In this document: in pieces, positions 26,851 to 38,679 of the stretch
How positions within the stretch are numbered: the first letter of the stretch is position 1
Layout: every line of letters begins with the position of its first letter
Assembly (NCBI RefSeq): GCF_000004075.3
Contig: NC_026658.2
Coordinates: 23,610,075-23,674,074, forward strand
Reading direction: 5' to 3'
DNA from: Cucumis sativus
Taxonomy: Eukaryota; Streptophyta; Magnoliopsida; Cucurbitales; Cucurbitaceae
DNA length: 64,000 bases
Made by a program: the position numbers and the translations under genes
The notes under the pieces: model-generated
The model's input: only the letters and a program-made list of their open reading frames with translations
Databases searched by the model: none
What the model was told of the DNA's origin: nothing

Positions 26851-27642
26851 CGTACCATTTTCAATATAAAAAAGTTGCATACTTTTCTTTCATGACTATA
26901 ATTATTCTTAAGAAAAAAAAGTCTAATTATATAATTGTCTAAAATATTTTGTTGTTTAATATAAATGTTATTTAAGATTATCATTTCATTCCCTCAAAAC
27001 CTACTAAATATTTAAAAATATATATAATCTTTTTTTAAAAAAAACTATTCTACAAAAATATTAGAAAAAAGTGGTTGTCAAGCAAATTAGTTACTCTTTT
27101 TCCACTTTTAGCTATAATTTAATATAAAGAAATCTCGTAAACTTATAAAAGGGAAAAAAAAAGTTGATTGAACAATAGTCAAATGAAGCAAATTAATTAA
27201 TTTCAAAATAATTCAAACAAAATTAGGAAGCAAAGTTAATTTAAAATATCACCATATAAATTGGTTTTCAAAAGGATTTCTTTCCCCAAAATAAGACTTC
27301 ATGGGGCCAAAAATATCAATTGCCCCTAAAGTTTACATTCTACTCCCTAAAATGGATAAAATGTAGTTTGTTTTATTTTGATTAAGGCCACAAATTCAAA
27401 GTACATACATACCACCATTTTTTACTCAACATATAAAGGGCAATGACAATTTGTCAATGAAGCCATGTTTCTCCATTCAACTAGAGACGATATAGACAAA
27501 CTATACATACCATATACATCCCAACTAGCTTAACTTACCAACCAAAACATTTGATCCAGAGACTGACCCGAACGACCAACCGGTGACAACGCTAATAAAG
27601 ATAACAAAATGTAAAGGAGGAAAAGAAAGTAATTCAGTGGTG

Positions 27643-30141
27643 CTAATCTGCATCAAGCTCTGTGAAGTCCTGTATTCTCCCAGAATGCCTAGACATCTTT
27701 CGTAGTTCATCGATTTCAATCTCTAAGAATGGATCAAGCACAACCTTATCAGGCTGCAACATCTTAGGACAGGCTGCAAGGACAGAGAGATCAAGTGAGA
27801 CAAGTCAATGTAAACATTCTGTATCAGTATATGTAATGTTGTAGATCCGAATACCTGCAACCGGGCATTGAGCGCGAGATTTCTTGGAATTAAGGTACTG
27901 CATTATGGCTGCCTTTTCGTATATGTGCTTGCATTCCACGCTACAAATTGCATAAGGTAGAGACATAAAGAGACTTAATAGAAGTGCTTAAATGCACTAT
28001 GTCCCACGCTTGTACTGATCCATAACAGAAACCATGGAAAAAAAAGAAAAAAGAAAACAAGAGCCAAGTCCATGGGAATGTACCTTCTTCGCAACCTAAA
28101 ACAATTACTTGTACAAAGAACAAAAATATAATTTCAAGACTCAGCTCAGAAGCATAAGAAGAAGAGCAAGAAGAAGATCAAAGTAGCAGACTAGTTCAGT
28201 CCGTTTTCCTTTTTCATGCACCTACTTCAAAGTAGCACACCGAATGGAAGGGCAGACTTCTTTTTCACTAATAACAGAAAGGATTCCAATTCTTTATCCT
28301 TCATCAAAATATATTTAGTTGCAATGTACCTGCGAACGGGTTCTGCTAATTCAGTGACAGGCTTTCCACTTAACGGGCAAGTGACATTCAATAGATTACA
28401 CTGAGTACTGGTCATCACAACGTCTTCCTGCTCCTCACCTGCCATAGCTTGTCCTGCATGGTGAACATTCTGCAGAAATAACGTGGAGATAGGCTAAAGC
28501 ATTGGGAAGAATTAAATCTACAACTGGAAGATAAATAAAATGCTTTCTAAACATTTGGAAATTGCAAAAAGAGGTATAATAGTTTCTCTTCTTTACTACT
28601 CGTATACTGTCTTTTGGGCATTTTCACAGTTTCGGGCTAGTTATTGCATAATCAGATCCGATAAAGAAAAGGGAAATATTGTTCCCTAGCTTTCTGATCT
28701 ATTTTCTTCCGGGTGCCAAAGCCCGTCCAAGGCGAAAAAGAGATGAAGATGCATACCCAAATAGCTTCTCTAAATTGCCGAATTATAGGATGGTTCGCAA
28801 AATTTGAAGATGAACTTTCGCTGACTTTTGCAACTTCATCATCAAGTAGTTTCTCAAAATCTGTCAACTTTATATCAACATAAAATATAAATATTACATC
28901 TGGAAAGGAAGGAACCCACACAATGAAAATTAAGAAAAGAAAGTGTAGTGGAAAATTCAGCATGGAAAGAGATTTAAGCACCTCTTCTTTTGGTTCATAT
29001 GTATTTCCAACCGACTGAATTGCAGATGAAAAGTTGTTACAGTTTTCATAGGCACTCAACAGCTCAACAATAGATTTTTCAAGCTCCTTGACCTAAAATC
29101 ATTGGTTAATAGTTCCAATCAACACTGATTCACAATTACCCATAGATTGGATCTAATAGACAGAAGCAGAAAATCCGCCTAAAAGTGCATATGGTATAGA
29201 AATTAGATAAATTACACCTACTGAAAATAATATCAAAATTTGTAAGCAAGGATTCAGTTCAGTAAATCTTATACATATCTTGGCATCGACAGAAAGTCTG
29301 TCAAAAACAAAAATGTATGTCGGTAGCAAAATCACCAAATGGAAATAAGAATTTCACATATTTGAATTTCAAACGGTTCGACAAAGTGGCTGGTTTGTAA
29401 TGAAAGTCCCAACAAGATCGATGTGCAGCATATTGCACACAATCTGCTATTTCATTTTCAATTAACTAAGACAAAAAAAACTCCAGAAATGTTCAGAATC
29501 CTAAGAACATATTTGAAATTTATGTAGACTTTACTTCTTTGTATTTTTTTTACAAGATCTAATCCTAATCCAACAACATTCTTTTTCTAAGTAACAAATG
29601 GAAATCATTGGAGATGCTCGAAATTAAGGTCCATAATTCATAATACCATCTTGTACTGTTTTTCCTTCTCCAAATCCACCCCAATTTCCTTCATCATAAT
29701 CAGCGTCTTACGCAATTCCTGAAATTAAGACAATAAAATCCAATCACAAAAATTAACAGATAACCCATCATCATTATTCATTAGTTAAATTCCTTATGGA
29801 TGATTGTTTTCAATAGAATAATCTCAACCCGGACGTTTCAGCACTTAGAAATCTAGAAAATCCCAGTTCAAAGCGCAAAATGAAGGGAATACAGCATGTG
29901 AACTAACACGAAATGTAGATGTTAAAGCTAAAAACAAGGATTAGTTCATTTTCTCGAAGAATCAGAAGATTTGGTTTATCAATGAGAACAAGAAATTGCA
30001 AGCAGAGATAGAAGTAAAGTAAGAGAGTAGTATTAAGCAAGTTACTGCAAGGAGGGATTGATTGTCGGAGTGCATAATGGTGGCGGCGGATTTGATTCTG
30101 CCGGTGACGCCGGTTGATCGGGAATCGGAAGCGGATGCCAT
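27643..30141 (-). CDS. HPY2: SUMO E3 ligase HPY2/MMS21 (SP-RING), SMC5/6 complex subunit
   Basis: Plant MMS21/NSE2: SUMO E3 ligase of the SMC5/6 complex, needed for DNA repair and for restraining endoreduplication in meristems. Seven exons, 30141-30046, 29718-29647, 29092-28982, 28867-28757, 28469-28330, 27940-27855 and 27773-27643, sum to 747 bp, 248 residues, close to my memory of the Arabidopsis length. The N-terminal half is helical and charged (KEIGVDLEKEKQ, VKELEKSIVELL) and should bind the SMC5 coiled coil. The SP-RING shows CPLSGKPV (161-168) and zinc ligands C180, H182, C202 and C207 (VECKH, QCPVAAC). The start MASASDSR is the first in-frame ATG and matches the family N-terminus. The match is strong across all exons. 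Confidence 0.95.
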
Positions 30142-30583
30142 TCATTCGAAGAAGATGTTCTCGAAACAGAAACTATTGCTTGAGCGGGAAAATATACAAT
30201 ACCCGCTTGAGGAAACAAAATCGCCCGAGTTTTGAAGAATCCTGTCAATTACGGGGAAAAAATCACATAATGGGTTTTTATACAAATTCTAACCTATAGA
30301 AGTTTGGAAAATTGTCAAAAATAGCCTAAAAATTTAGGGATAAAAGATTTTTGGGATTGATTTTGAAAAAGTTAATTTTGATTGAAATGTCTAAATTACC
30401 CTTCTTTAATTTTTCCTTTACCTTCCCTTCTATTTTCTCTCATTTTCTTCTTTTATCATTTCCTTCCCTTCCATGGCACCGTCCATCAACTTATTATTCT
30501 TTCTCACAAACGTAAAGGCAATTCTTTCCTTTTCATCCTTTATTATGTTCCTATCTCTTTTTTCTTCTCTTATAAAGTTGATT

Positions 30584-31062
30584 TTGAAACTAATAGTAAA
30601 AGTTTGAAATGTCCGAAATATGTGCGAAATAAAAAACATACAGCCTAATAAATTTCCTAAACATGCACAAAATTACTCTCAATGGCTTTAGAGGGGTAGC
30701 AATTTGATCGTAAAACTCATAGTGAAAGTTTGAAACATGTAAGATAGATGTGAGATGTTTGCAAAATAAAACATTCAACCTAATAAACTTACTAAACATC
30801 ACAAAATCACATGCACAAAATCATTCTAAATGACTCAGGAGGGGTAGCAATTTGATTGAAAAACTCATAGTGAAAGTTTGAAACATGCTAGATAGATGCG
30901 AGATGCGTGTGAAATAAAACATTTAGCCTAATAAACTTACTAAACATGCACAAAAGCACTCTAAATGACTTATGAGAGATAGCAATTTGATTGTAAAACT
31001 CATAGTGAAAGTTTGAAACGTGCAAGATAGGTGTAAGATGCATGCAAAATAAAACATCAACT
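30584..31062. repeat. Tandem repeat array, four copies of a ~128-148 bp unit
   Basis: The anchor phrase catagtgaaagtttgaaac (first copy more worn) occurs near 30590, 30718, 30866 and 31001, giving spacings of about 128, 148 and 135 bp. Each unit also contains gcctaataaacttac, a gcacaaaa stretch and a ggtagcaatttgat stretch. The copies differ by scattered substitutions and indels. It is non-coding and no open frame is shared. Confidence 0.85.
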
Positions 31063-31170
31063 ATCTCGCACGTTTCAAATTTTCACTGAGTTTTGATTCT
31101 ATGCATGTGTAGTAAGTTTATTAAGTCCTCATGTTTTATCTAACACTTATCTTGCACATATTCTTGTGTT
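31063..31170. repeat. Inverted partial copy of the tandem repeat unit
   Basis: Directly after the array, tatctcgcacgtttcaaatt, then ttcactgagtttt and tagtaagtttatta, is the reverse complement of the unit phrases, with internal gaps. The array and this arm could fold into a hairpin of roughly 100 bp. Confidence 0.8.
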
Positions 31171-31549
31171 GAAAGATTAAAAAGAAAGTAATACATAAAA
31201 TCCTAAAACACGCAAAAATAAATAAAATAAAATAAATAAATAACTGTATGCTAGAATAAAAACATCAAAATCTAGGTCATTAGAACCCCTCATACGCAAA
31301 CCTATAATTAACTCCAAAAAAAGCTTTTAAATTGAAATTTGCATTATCACAACTAGATATAATTAATAGTTTCCAATTTATTTCATACAACTAACATATA
31401 AATATTCAACAAACTAAAACTTGGTACACAAATGAACATATGCACAAAATTAAGTTAATACAATTCCATCATATAAACAAAACATGATCACAAACAAAAC
31501 ATCCTAATAGTGTGTATCAAATCTAACAAATTGTCTATTGGTATTGGTA

Positions 31550-32575
31550 TTGTGATCATTGTAATGACCCACCACGACTCTTTTGTAGTCACCAATCACC
31601 CCATTTTCTTGGGATCATGTTAAGTTAGTGCTCGCTGACAAACCTTCAATGGAGACTGATAAGTGAGAAGCTGCAAAACAAAAATGTGTAGAGTAAAACA
31701 AATAAACTTGGATCCAACTCAATGCATGCTTTAAAAATTTTGAACTAGCTACCTTACCACATTTTGTAACAAGAAGTTCATGACACTGTGGCTACCAAAA
31801 GCATCCAAAAATTGCTTAAATGACACTTTTTAAATCTCAATCACCTAAAAGGTTCTTGAGTAGTCATTTCACCCCGGCCTCTTAAAAAGTGCTACATTCC
31901 AACTCTAAAAACAGTGAGGGGTGTTTTCATTTTATTCTACTAATTTTCAATGATGCTTGAATATAATGGCTCCAAATTTTCATCCAGCAAAATTAATCAA
32001 GCATAATACGATTGTGAATTCTTCATATATATTATAAGGATTTCGTTTAATCAATTCTAGCCGGAGATGTCTTCAATTACTCGATCAGAATTTTTAAACT
32101 AATTAGATGGTTTTTCCTCAAGTTTTTAAGGTCAATTTTCAATTTTCAGAAAAAAATTCATAATTTCTAAACTTAAAAACAAGAAGATGACACTCAAAAT
32201 TTGAAAGAGAAACAGAAAAATAGGTATTAAGGACGTACCAGAAGCAATTTGATGATGTTGCTAGTGTCGAAAATACAGTGAGCAATGATGAACTTGAGAG
32301 GCTCAAGGGAGGAAAATAGGGCGCCAAAACGTATTTTTCGATGCATCTTCGATAGAGAATCTTGCACGCCGCATACAAACTGACCACTATAGAGGACTGA
32401 ACGGTTGGCGACGGTGAAGGAGACGCGACGGCGACTGAGAAAGGAGAAGAGTTGAAGTCGGGCTGCACTTTGCGTTAGTAGAAGAGAAAGTGAGGGAGAA
32501 GGAGAAAGCCACGCAAGAAGAGAACGTGAGGGAGAAGGAAAAGGAGAAAATGACACAAAGTTAATTTTTAGGGTT
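31550..32575 (-). ncRNA. Possible non-coding transcript (two exon-like blocks)
   Basis: A GC-richer block at about 32230-32570 reads on the minus strand like a first exon and ends in a strong donor-like site (TTCTG|gtacgtcc, about 32238). A second block at about 31560-31672 follows an acceptor-like cttgttttgcag sequence. Overlapping frames of about 109 codons in the first block are Ser/Pro-rich with no domain. It could also be a decayed element, and transcription is unproven. Confidence 0.2.
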
Positions 32576-32811
32576 TTTCATTTAAAGGGTAATATAGACT
32601 TATCACGCCTTATTTGTCCTAGAAGTCTTCTTTTTTTAAAAAAACAAATTTTCTAGATAAAAGATAACCATGTAAATTTTAATTCATGATTAGATAATAA
32701 AATCTTAATATTATATAAAATGATCTTCTAAGAGATCGTGTTTCTCTCTCTTAACTTTCACTAGTAAAATTTAATTAGGTTTCTCGATAAGAAAAAGTGT
32801 TATTCATCCAG

Positions 32812-32834
32812 CCCCCTCCCCCCCCCCCCCCCCC
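32812..32834. repeat. Poly-C tract (C5-T-C17)
   Basis: Five C, one T, then 17 C in a row, inside AT-rich DNA. It is capable of i-motif or G-quadruplex folding on the opposite strand. Confidence 0.95.
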
Positions 32835-33397
32835 TCTTTTGTTCATATACACATCAATAATTATTTAGACAAAAAAAAACGGATTATAACATCTATTTTT
32901 TGCATATTGCGAAAATGACAAATATCACGAGTAATTAGTGATATCAGATGGCTATGAAATATATCGACTTTTAAATTTGTTACTTTTGCAATTTATAAAA
33001 TGCGGTCACGTTGAATTTAGAAAGTGTTATTATCATTTTTTTTTTTTTTGCTATTTTTACGAGTGCTTTTTTTTTTCAACTCGAAGTTAATTTTTAAATT
33101 ATTCATTTTATTTTTGCTACTTTAATTAAAGTTTCTGTTTAAAAGAAAACCATTAAAAGTAAACAAAATTATTTTGTTTATATTTCTACGATATCCTAAG
33201 AAAGTGAGAATAATATTATGCCCAAAAGGAACAAAAGCTTAACCTCATATTCCCACCAAAATAGCATTCCATACACAAATAATAACATTAATATAAAGAA
33301 AAGCAAATTCAAAAGGAAAATCAAACGCTTCACAAATTTCATACATAAATACTTACAATTCAACATCAATTCTTCATCAAATTCAAATTGCTCAAAC

Positions 33398-33919
33398 ATG
33401 AATCTCCTTAACTCCACTCTTCTAATTTCCCTCCTCTTTGCTCTCTTCTCTCCGGCGAAACCCGACGCCGCCTACATCCAAAACCTCTGCGGCAAAACAG
33501 AGCAACCGAAGATTTGTTCCGACTGCCTCAATTCCGGCCAGGGAAGTCAGAGCGCCATCGGCCGTGGACTGGCACTCATCGCCGTCGAATGTGCGGAGAG
33601 AAATACCAAATTAATGGCGCAGAGGGTTGGAAACCTTGTTCGTTCGACGCCGGAGTCAACATTGAAGACGCTTTTGAATGAATGTTGGATGTCGACGGGG
33701 TATGCCGCGGGTAATTTTCCGGGAATTGCAAGATCCGTGGCGGCGGGAGACTATGGGGGCGGGAAGAGCGTTTTGGAGATTACTATTAGGAATGTGAATA
33801 TGTGCATGGATAATTTCAAGAAAAATCCTAGCATTCTGGTGCCGTCGGAGGTTTTGGCGGGGACGGTGGCGGTCACTCAAGATTGCCGGATTGTTACTCA
33901 GATTTTGAATAATATTTAA
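33398..33919 (+). CDS. PMEI-domain protein (invertase/pectin methylesterase inhibitor family)
   Basis: Secreted protein with the plant invertase/pectin methylesterase inhibitor fold: a single exon of 173 residues, the usual size. A signal peptide (MNLLNSTLLISLLFALFSPA, cleavage probably near 24) is followed by the four-helix domain. Helical-hairpin Cys residues are at C31, C40 and C43, then C65, C96, about C137 and about C164. Motifs IQNLCGKTEQPKIC and TPESTLKTLLNEC are family-like, and DYGGGKSVLEITIRNVNMC fits the later helices. The frame is open to an ATG at 33218, but that leader is basic and low-complexity, so I start at 33398 where the signal peptide begins. Whether it inhibits invertase or pectin methylesterase cannot be told from sequence. 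The GC content is well above its flanks. Confidence 0.85.
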   Translation: MNLLNSTLLISLLFALFSPAKPDAAYIQNLCGKTEQPKICSDCLNSGQGSQSAIGRGLALIAVECAERNTKLMAQRVGNLVRSTPESTLKTLLNECWMSTGYAAGNFPGIARSVAAGDYGGGKSVLEITIRNVNMCMDNFKKNPSILVPSEVLAGTVAVTQDCRIVTQILNNI

Positions 33920-34369
33920 GAACCCTTAATTGACCCTCACCCCATTGATACAAAAGCAAACCTCATTTGCTTTCTTAATTGTTGTTTTCTAATTTCCTAT
34001 TCAGTTTTCAAAAACCATTTTCGTTTATTACATATAAATAAAGTAATATCAAAATTTATTGTCACGTGACTGTTTTAAATTAGGCAAATATTGTGATTTT
34101 ATTTGAAATTATTATATACAAAAAAACATAGATTCGAGGTTCGAGCCTATATTGTGTTGCACCTAATAAAAAATGGTTACATGGTAAGTTATTTTAAATT
34201 TTGCTTTTACATTTTAGAAGAAAAGAGAACATATGACCTACTTGTATTTAAGTTAGGGTGTGCAATGGTTCGTGACTCTTTATTATCGATTTAGTAGATG
34301 TTTAAATCATAATCAATCATGAATGAGTATAAATCATTTATGGTTAATCAATTTTATTCTTTACACTGT

Positions 34370-34432
34370 CTTAAAAAAGATTGTTAGTGTGGACTAAGAA
34401 ACTTAAAAAAGATTGTTAGTGTGGACTAAGAA
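34370..34432. repeat. Tandem duplication, ~32 bp x2
   Basis: The unit beginning cttaaaaaagattgttagtg is repeated immediately, at 34370-34401 and 34402-34432, essentially identical. This implies a recent event. Confidence 0.9.
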
Positions 34433-35336
34433 AGAAATGGAGTTTTGAGGGAAAGAGAACAAATAAATAATTTTGAAAAAAGGGGTTATAAAAAATAATG
34501 AACCATGCCATGTTTGGTAATAAATGTTAAATTTTTGTTTTTCTTAAAAATAAAATTTAAAAAATACTTGGTCTTTATTTATTATTTAAAAAAAGAAAAT
34601 TATTTTTAAGGCCTTCTCTAAAATTTACTTAACAACTCCTAAAAAGTTCTTAAAACATCTAACAATTTAATACTAATTTGTTTACCAAATTAATCCCATT
34701 TTTCCTTTGAGATTTTTGTTATCAAAAAGGGATTTTAGTTGGAAAGTTCACTTTGATTTGATTGATAAGTAATTTTTAAACATACTATACAAATATAGGA
34801 GATTATTTTATATAATTGAATGATTAAAAATATTTACAAGTGAAGGAATATATCATAAATACGAGTTTGCAAATTATTGAATCTTTAAAAGAAAAATAGA
34901 AGTATGGTAGATTCAGTGTAGAGTCTCTCTCAAACTTATGTTTGTTAACATAAAAAGTTGACAAGTCGTGGCAAACCATTCATCCCCTTCTAGGCTTTGG
35001 CTAAAGACTCATTATTTTGTATTATTTTTATTAATTATAATGTCTCCGAGTAAATTTTTTTGAAGTGTTACTAAGTAGAAAATCATGTCAACTAATATTG
35101 AGCTAAAATCATTTGGCATTTTAAAGAGTTAGATTGTTCTTGTATCTAAAGAAAGCAAATATCAATGATACCTATAAATTATGTTGGACCAATAACGTGT
35201 GAAATTTATAATTTGAGTTAATCAAACTCTTAACTTTAGATAAGCTAATCAATTTAGACCATTTTGTCAATAGATTAATTGTTAAATATGTGTAAAACTT
35301 TTTAAATATTAAATTTACAAAGTGATTATTTTTATC

Positions 35337-35386
35337 TATGAAAGTTTAAGAATTTAATTGTTATGAAAGTTTAAGAATTTAATTGT
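35337..35386. repeat. Tandem duplication, 25 bp x2
   Basis: The unit beginning tatgaaagtttaagaattta occurs twice in direct succession (35337-35361 and 35362-35386) with no differences. Confidence 0.9.
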
Positions 35387-36423
35387 CATGCTTATAAGTC
35401 TTGCACCATATTTTTCCAAACAAAATGTAATGACGATTTTCAATTGATACACTAAAAATTCATGACTTAAATTGATGTCATTACTAATTTAACGTTCAAA
35501 TTCGTACTCGTAATAAAGTTTAAGGATATAAATTAATATTTTTTAAACAAGAAAAAAATAGCAAAATAGACAAAAGAAAAAACACATCATAGAAAAATAA
35601 AAGAATATTCAATAGGAACATTTTTTAAAATAGCAAAATAAACTAAAATATTTACTAACATATTACAAAATTTTAGATTCTATCAAAATTTTAAAATAGT
35701 GTCTAATGCAAATTTTTTTTAAATATAAAAAAAATTAACAAACTATTTACACTCTAGGAAACAAAATTAATTACACTTTGACTTTTCTATAAAATGTAAA
35801 TATTTTATCAAATATTCTGTTTTTTACAATTTCTTTATTCAAAATTATCTTTTTTTTTTTGTAGCAAGTTAATTTTTTTTTAATATCAACTCTTTAACAA
35901 TTTTTTTAATAAATAATGTGAAAACTAAAGATGACCATGGATGATTGAAAAATCAAACCAAAATTAAACCAAAGTAAGTGGATCAAAGAAGAAGATGGAT
36001 CGATCTATGGCAATTTGAGAAAATTTTCTAAAAAATTATTTTGAAGAGTTCTACTAATTGACTTTTACTCTTTGACAGTCAAGGTTTACACCACTGATAA
36101 AAACAAGCACATAGCTACTGATATAAGTTCTAGAAAGAGCATTCTTAATAATTATTTACCCAACCCATAGGGAAAGATATGTCATATAGTATAGGTTAGT
36201 TTAGCACTTATTTGAAGATCAAAAACTATTTTGAGAGGAGATAAGTTTTGCTTTTCTAAAAGCTTGTTTTTATTTATAAGATTAAGGTGTTTCAATAGAA
36301 TAGTAAAATAATATAATTTCAACTTTAGTAACTTCCAAAATTGTGTCTCTCTAACACTATACGATAACCATCGCTCCTGAGAGAGAAGACAAATGTAATT
36401 AAATTCAAGTTCAAAAATGGGTT

Positions 36424-36455
36424 GGGGGTTGGGGGTTGGGGAAGAAGACGTGGGG
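36424..36455 (+). other. G-quadruplex-forming motif
   Basis: Four G runs (5, 5, 4 and 4) with loops of 2, 2 and 10 nt. It meets the usual intramolecular G4 pattern and is isolated in AT-rich DNA. Function is unknown. Confidence 0.75.
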
Positions 36456-36511
36456 ATCAACCCAACCCACCACTGTCTAAGGGCAGTTCAATCGATTATC
36501 ACTAAACAAAC

Positions 36512-36721
36512 TTAGCTTACAGGAAGACCAACCAATGTACAGCAAGTTATGGCATATGCTCTCGACGAAGAGATTAGAATGATGGAAAAGGTTTTAATAG
36601 TATGACTTAAAGGGATCAATTCACAGACTAATGCTCGTACAAGTTGAGACAGTTTACCGTCTACATTGGTCCAAAAGACTTTTGCTATTGCCCTCAAAGT
36701 AAAGCCACCTTCTAGGACAAG
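36512..36721 (-). pseudogene. Possible histone-deacetylase-like exon fragment
   Basis: The minus-strand frame reads LVLEGGFTLRAIAK, then VFWTNVDG, reminiscent of the RPD3/HDA1-class phrase LVLGGGGYTIRNVARCW or LEGGYNL near the C-terminal end of the HDAC catalytic domain. Nothing upstream or downstream continues the domain and key residues diverge. If real, it is a lone decayed exon. Chance resemblance is quite possible. Confidence 0.15.
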
Positions 36722-37116
36722 TTATTGTCCACAACCTGCATGTAATATGAATTGCCAGAGAATATACAATATACAAACCCAACAGATTGAAAACTTTGCA
36801 TGTTAGATATGATATCAAAGGCATACCAAAAGCATTCTTTGCCGTCGCTAACGCTCTATTACATTTCCAGAGTTGTAAAAAGTACCAAACTAGTACCTAT
36901 TTATACCTTTACCCGACAAAACATGGCTTTGTGTAAGTCATACCGACGGAATAGAGCTTTAGAAGAAATCAAGGGATTGTTCGCTTAAATACTTCACCCA
37001 CACAAAATTATAATATAGCGTTGTTATATATTCACATCTGCAGATTACCAGGAAACTCACTGATCAGCCATCTCAAACCGTTGTATACTTAAAGTTGGCC
37101 TTCCAGTAGTATCTTC

Positions 37117-38529
37117 TCATTCCTCTGCAACATTCACAAGTTCATACTCGACTAAAGATAGATTATTGTCTTCCTTGACGACAAAATCTTCAGGATCGGC
37201 GAGCTCAATGCGGCCCCATTTGTCAACTGCTAGCCTCATAGACCCTTTGAACATGTCGATCTTTGCATTTCGAAGAATGATAGTTGTCCCAGGTTTTACT
37301 TGATCAACTGAGGAAGCAAAATAACCCATTCAAAACTTTAGAGAAGTTTAAATGCTGAGGTATAAAAAAAATTTAAGTATGCTTTCCAAGTATTGGTAAC
37401 CATGATAAATCGGTCTAATGAATATCAATATCCCATTCTCCTTGTTTACAAAGATTCCACTTCAAGGCTAAAAACTCAAGTGGCAACAGTTCACAGACCC
37501 AAGGCTATGTATTTGTGAGGATTTAACATCAAACTTTCAGTTTCAGTTAAAATCTTCAACTTACCAATCGGATCTTTCTTCACTATACCCAAGGCCACCC
37601 CGCACCCGCCCTAAGGTTTGGAGCCTGGACCTTGGAGACATCAAGACTTTTTGGTACTAAGCTCACTCGAAGGATCAAAATTGGAACCTCTATAACCAAG
37701 AGACACAAGCCCTTCACAAGGCTATGTATTTGTGAATGTATGCTAATCCCTTGGGGCATTAGCATAAAGTTAGTATTAAAAAAATTAATGTTCCAATTCG
37801 AAACAAGCTCGCGTATGAATAAAGATCATGAAAACAAAGGGATTAGATTATTCGTAGCCATGCATATCCCAACACAAATCCTAGTGCAAGACAGTAAATT
37901 TCTTTCTAATCCCCATCCAGTTCAGATTAGAGTAAAACCAATGCTTCTTTATGCAATTCATAAAACAGATGCCTCTTGTTTCTACTTCCAAGTTTCCTTA
38001 AGCACATCAGCAAGAACTACGTCATTCTCCAAAACCCATCTCAGAATTCATATTATATCATTGTGCCAAACATTGGTTTAAAAGTGCATTAAAATGATCG
38101 CTAAAGGGTACATAATTCAAATATCCCAACCTAAAAAACCATTGATTTAGCCCCCCCAGCTACGATAGATTAAAAAAACAAAAAAAAAAACCTAATTTTC
38201 CCCCAATTCCCCCCGAAACCAAACAGCAGGAAGTGGAAGATTAAAAAATCCATACCTTGATCATTACGCGCAGTGAACAAAATGGTTCCAGTTTCGTCGC
38301 CAACAAGGCACTCAGCGATCCGCGTCTGGCGAAGGTGCTGAGACACGGATCGACCCTTCTGCAAGACGGTATTGGAGCTAACAACCTTGACGATTAGTGT
38401 GTGACCATTGGTGCCGGGTTTGAGCTGTTCGATCTTAACAAAGACCGGCTTCCTCAGGCCAGGTCTAGGCGCTGCATTGGTCTGCTGCAGCTCCTGCGAT
38501 GCCGGCGTAGGTGATTTCCCTGTCGCCAT
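37117..38529 (-). CDS. Single-domain OB-fold nucleic-acid-binding protein (SOSS-B/At4g28440-like)
   Basis: Small protein with one OB fold, related to plant At4g28440-type proteins and to the SOSS subunit B ssDNA-binding family. Two exons, 38529-38256 and 37307-37117, join through CAA G|TT to 154 residues. The N-terminus is a disordered Thr/Gln/Pro tail. The OB fold starts at about residue 28 (PVFVKIEQLKPG) and includes HTLIVKVVSS, RIAECLVGDETGTILFTARN, GTTIILRNAKIDMFKGSMRL and VDKWGRIEL. ECLVGDETG and the aromatic/basic strand pattern are typical of the nucleic-acid-binding face. The role is probably binding single-stranded DNA or RNA; partners are unknown. The start codon is the only ATG ahead of the conserved region in frame. 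Confidence 0.88.
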
Positions 38530-38644
38530 TGATGCGAAAGCTGAATGAGAATCCGAGTAAATAGACCGAAAGTTGTCTTCTATGTCGACGGATTTAGGTC
38601 TGTGTGTGTGGCGCTGTGAAATGTGAGAATTTAGGAGATTGGTG

Positions 38645-38657
38645 TTTATATATATAG
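38645..38657 (-). promoter_or_regulatory. TATA box of the OB-fold gene
   Basis: CTATATATATAAAC on the minus strand lies about 120 bp upstream of the OB-fold start codon, preceded by a short (TTGCTA)n repeat (about 38656-38676) and followed by a CT/CA-rich leader. It is well placed for a core promoter. Confidence 0.5.
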
Positions 38658-38679
38658 CAATAGCAATAGCAATACGATC

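Larger units (their letters stand above)
25706..27642. other. Intergenic DNA with LTR relic
   Basis: AT-rich spacer between the ERL1 promoter and the HPY2 3' end. Apart from the LTR-like relic and the short direct repeats around it, I see no gene. Confidence 0.5.
30142..33397. other. Intergenic region with repeat array and possible non-coding exon
   Basis: Upstream of HPY2. It holds the tandem and inverted repeat array (30.58-31.17 kb), AT-rich filler, a GC-richer block at 32.23-32.57 kb and a poly-C tract. No protein gene was recognised. Confidence 0.5.
33920..36510. other. AT-rich intergenic DNA
   Basis: 3' flank of the PMEI gene and spacer. It holds two perfect or near-perfect short tandem duplications and a G-quadruplex motif. 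No gene was seen. Confidence 0.55.

Noticed and set aside
33218-33397. N-terminal extension of the PMEI protein
   Set aside because: Basic, Asn/Lys-rich low-complexity leader; a clear signal peptide starts at 33398.
34125-34160. gaggttcgagcc, reminiscent of a tRNA T-arm
   Set aside because: No matching acceptor stem, D-arm or A box at the right distance.
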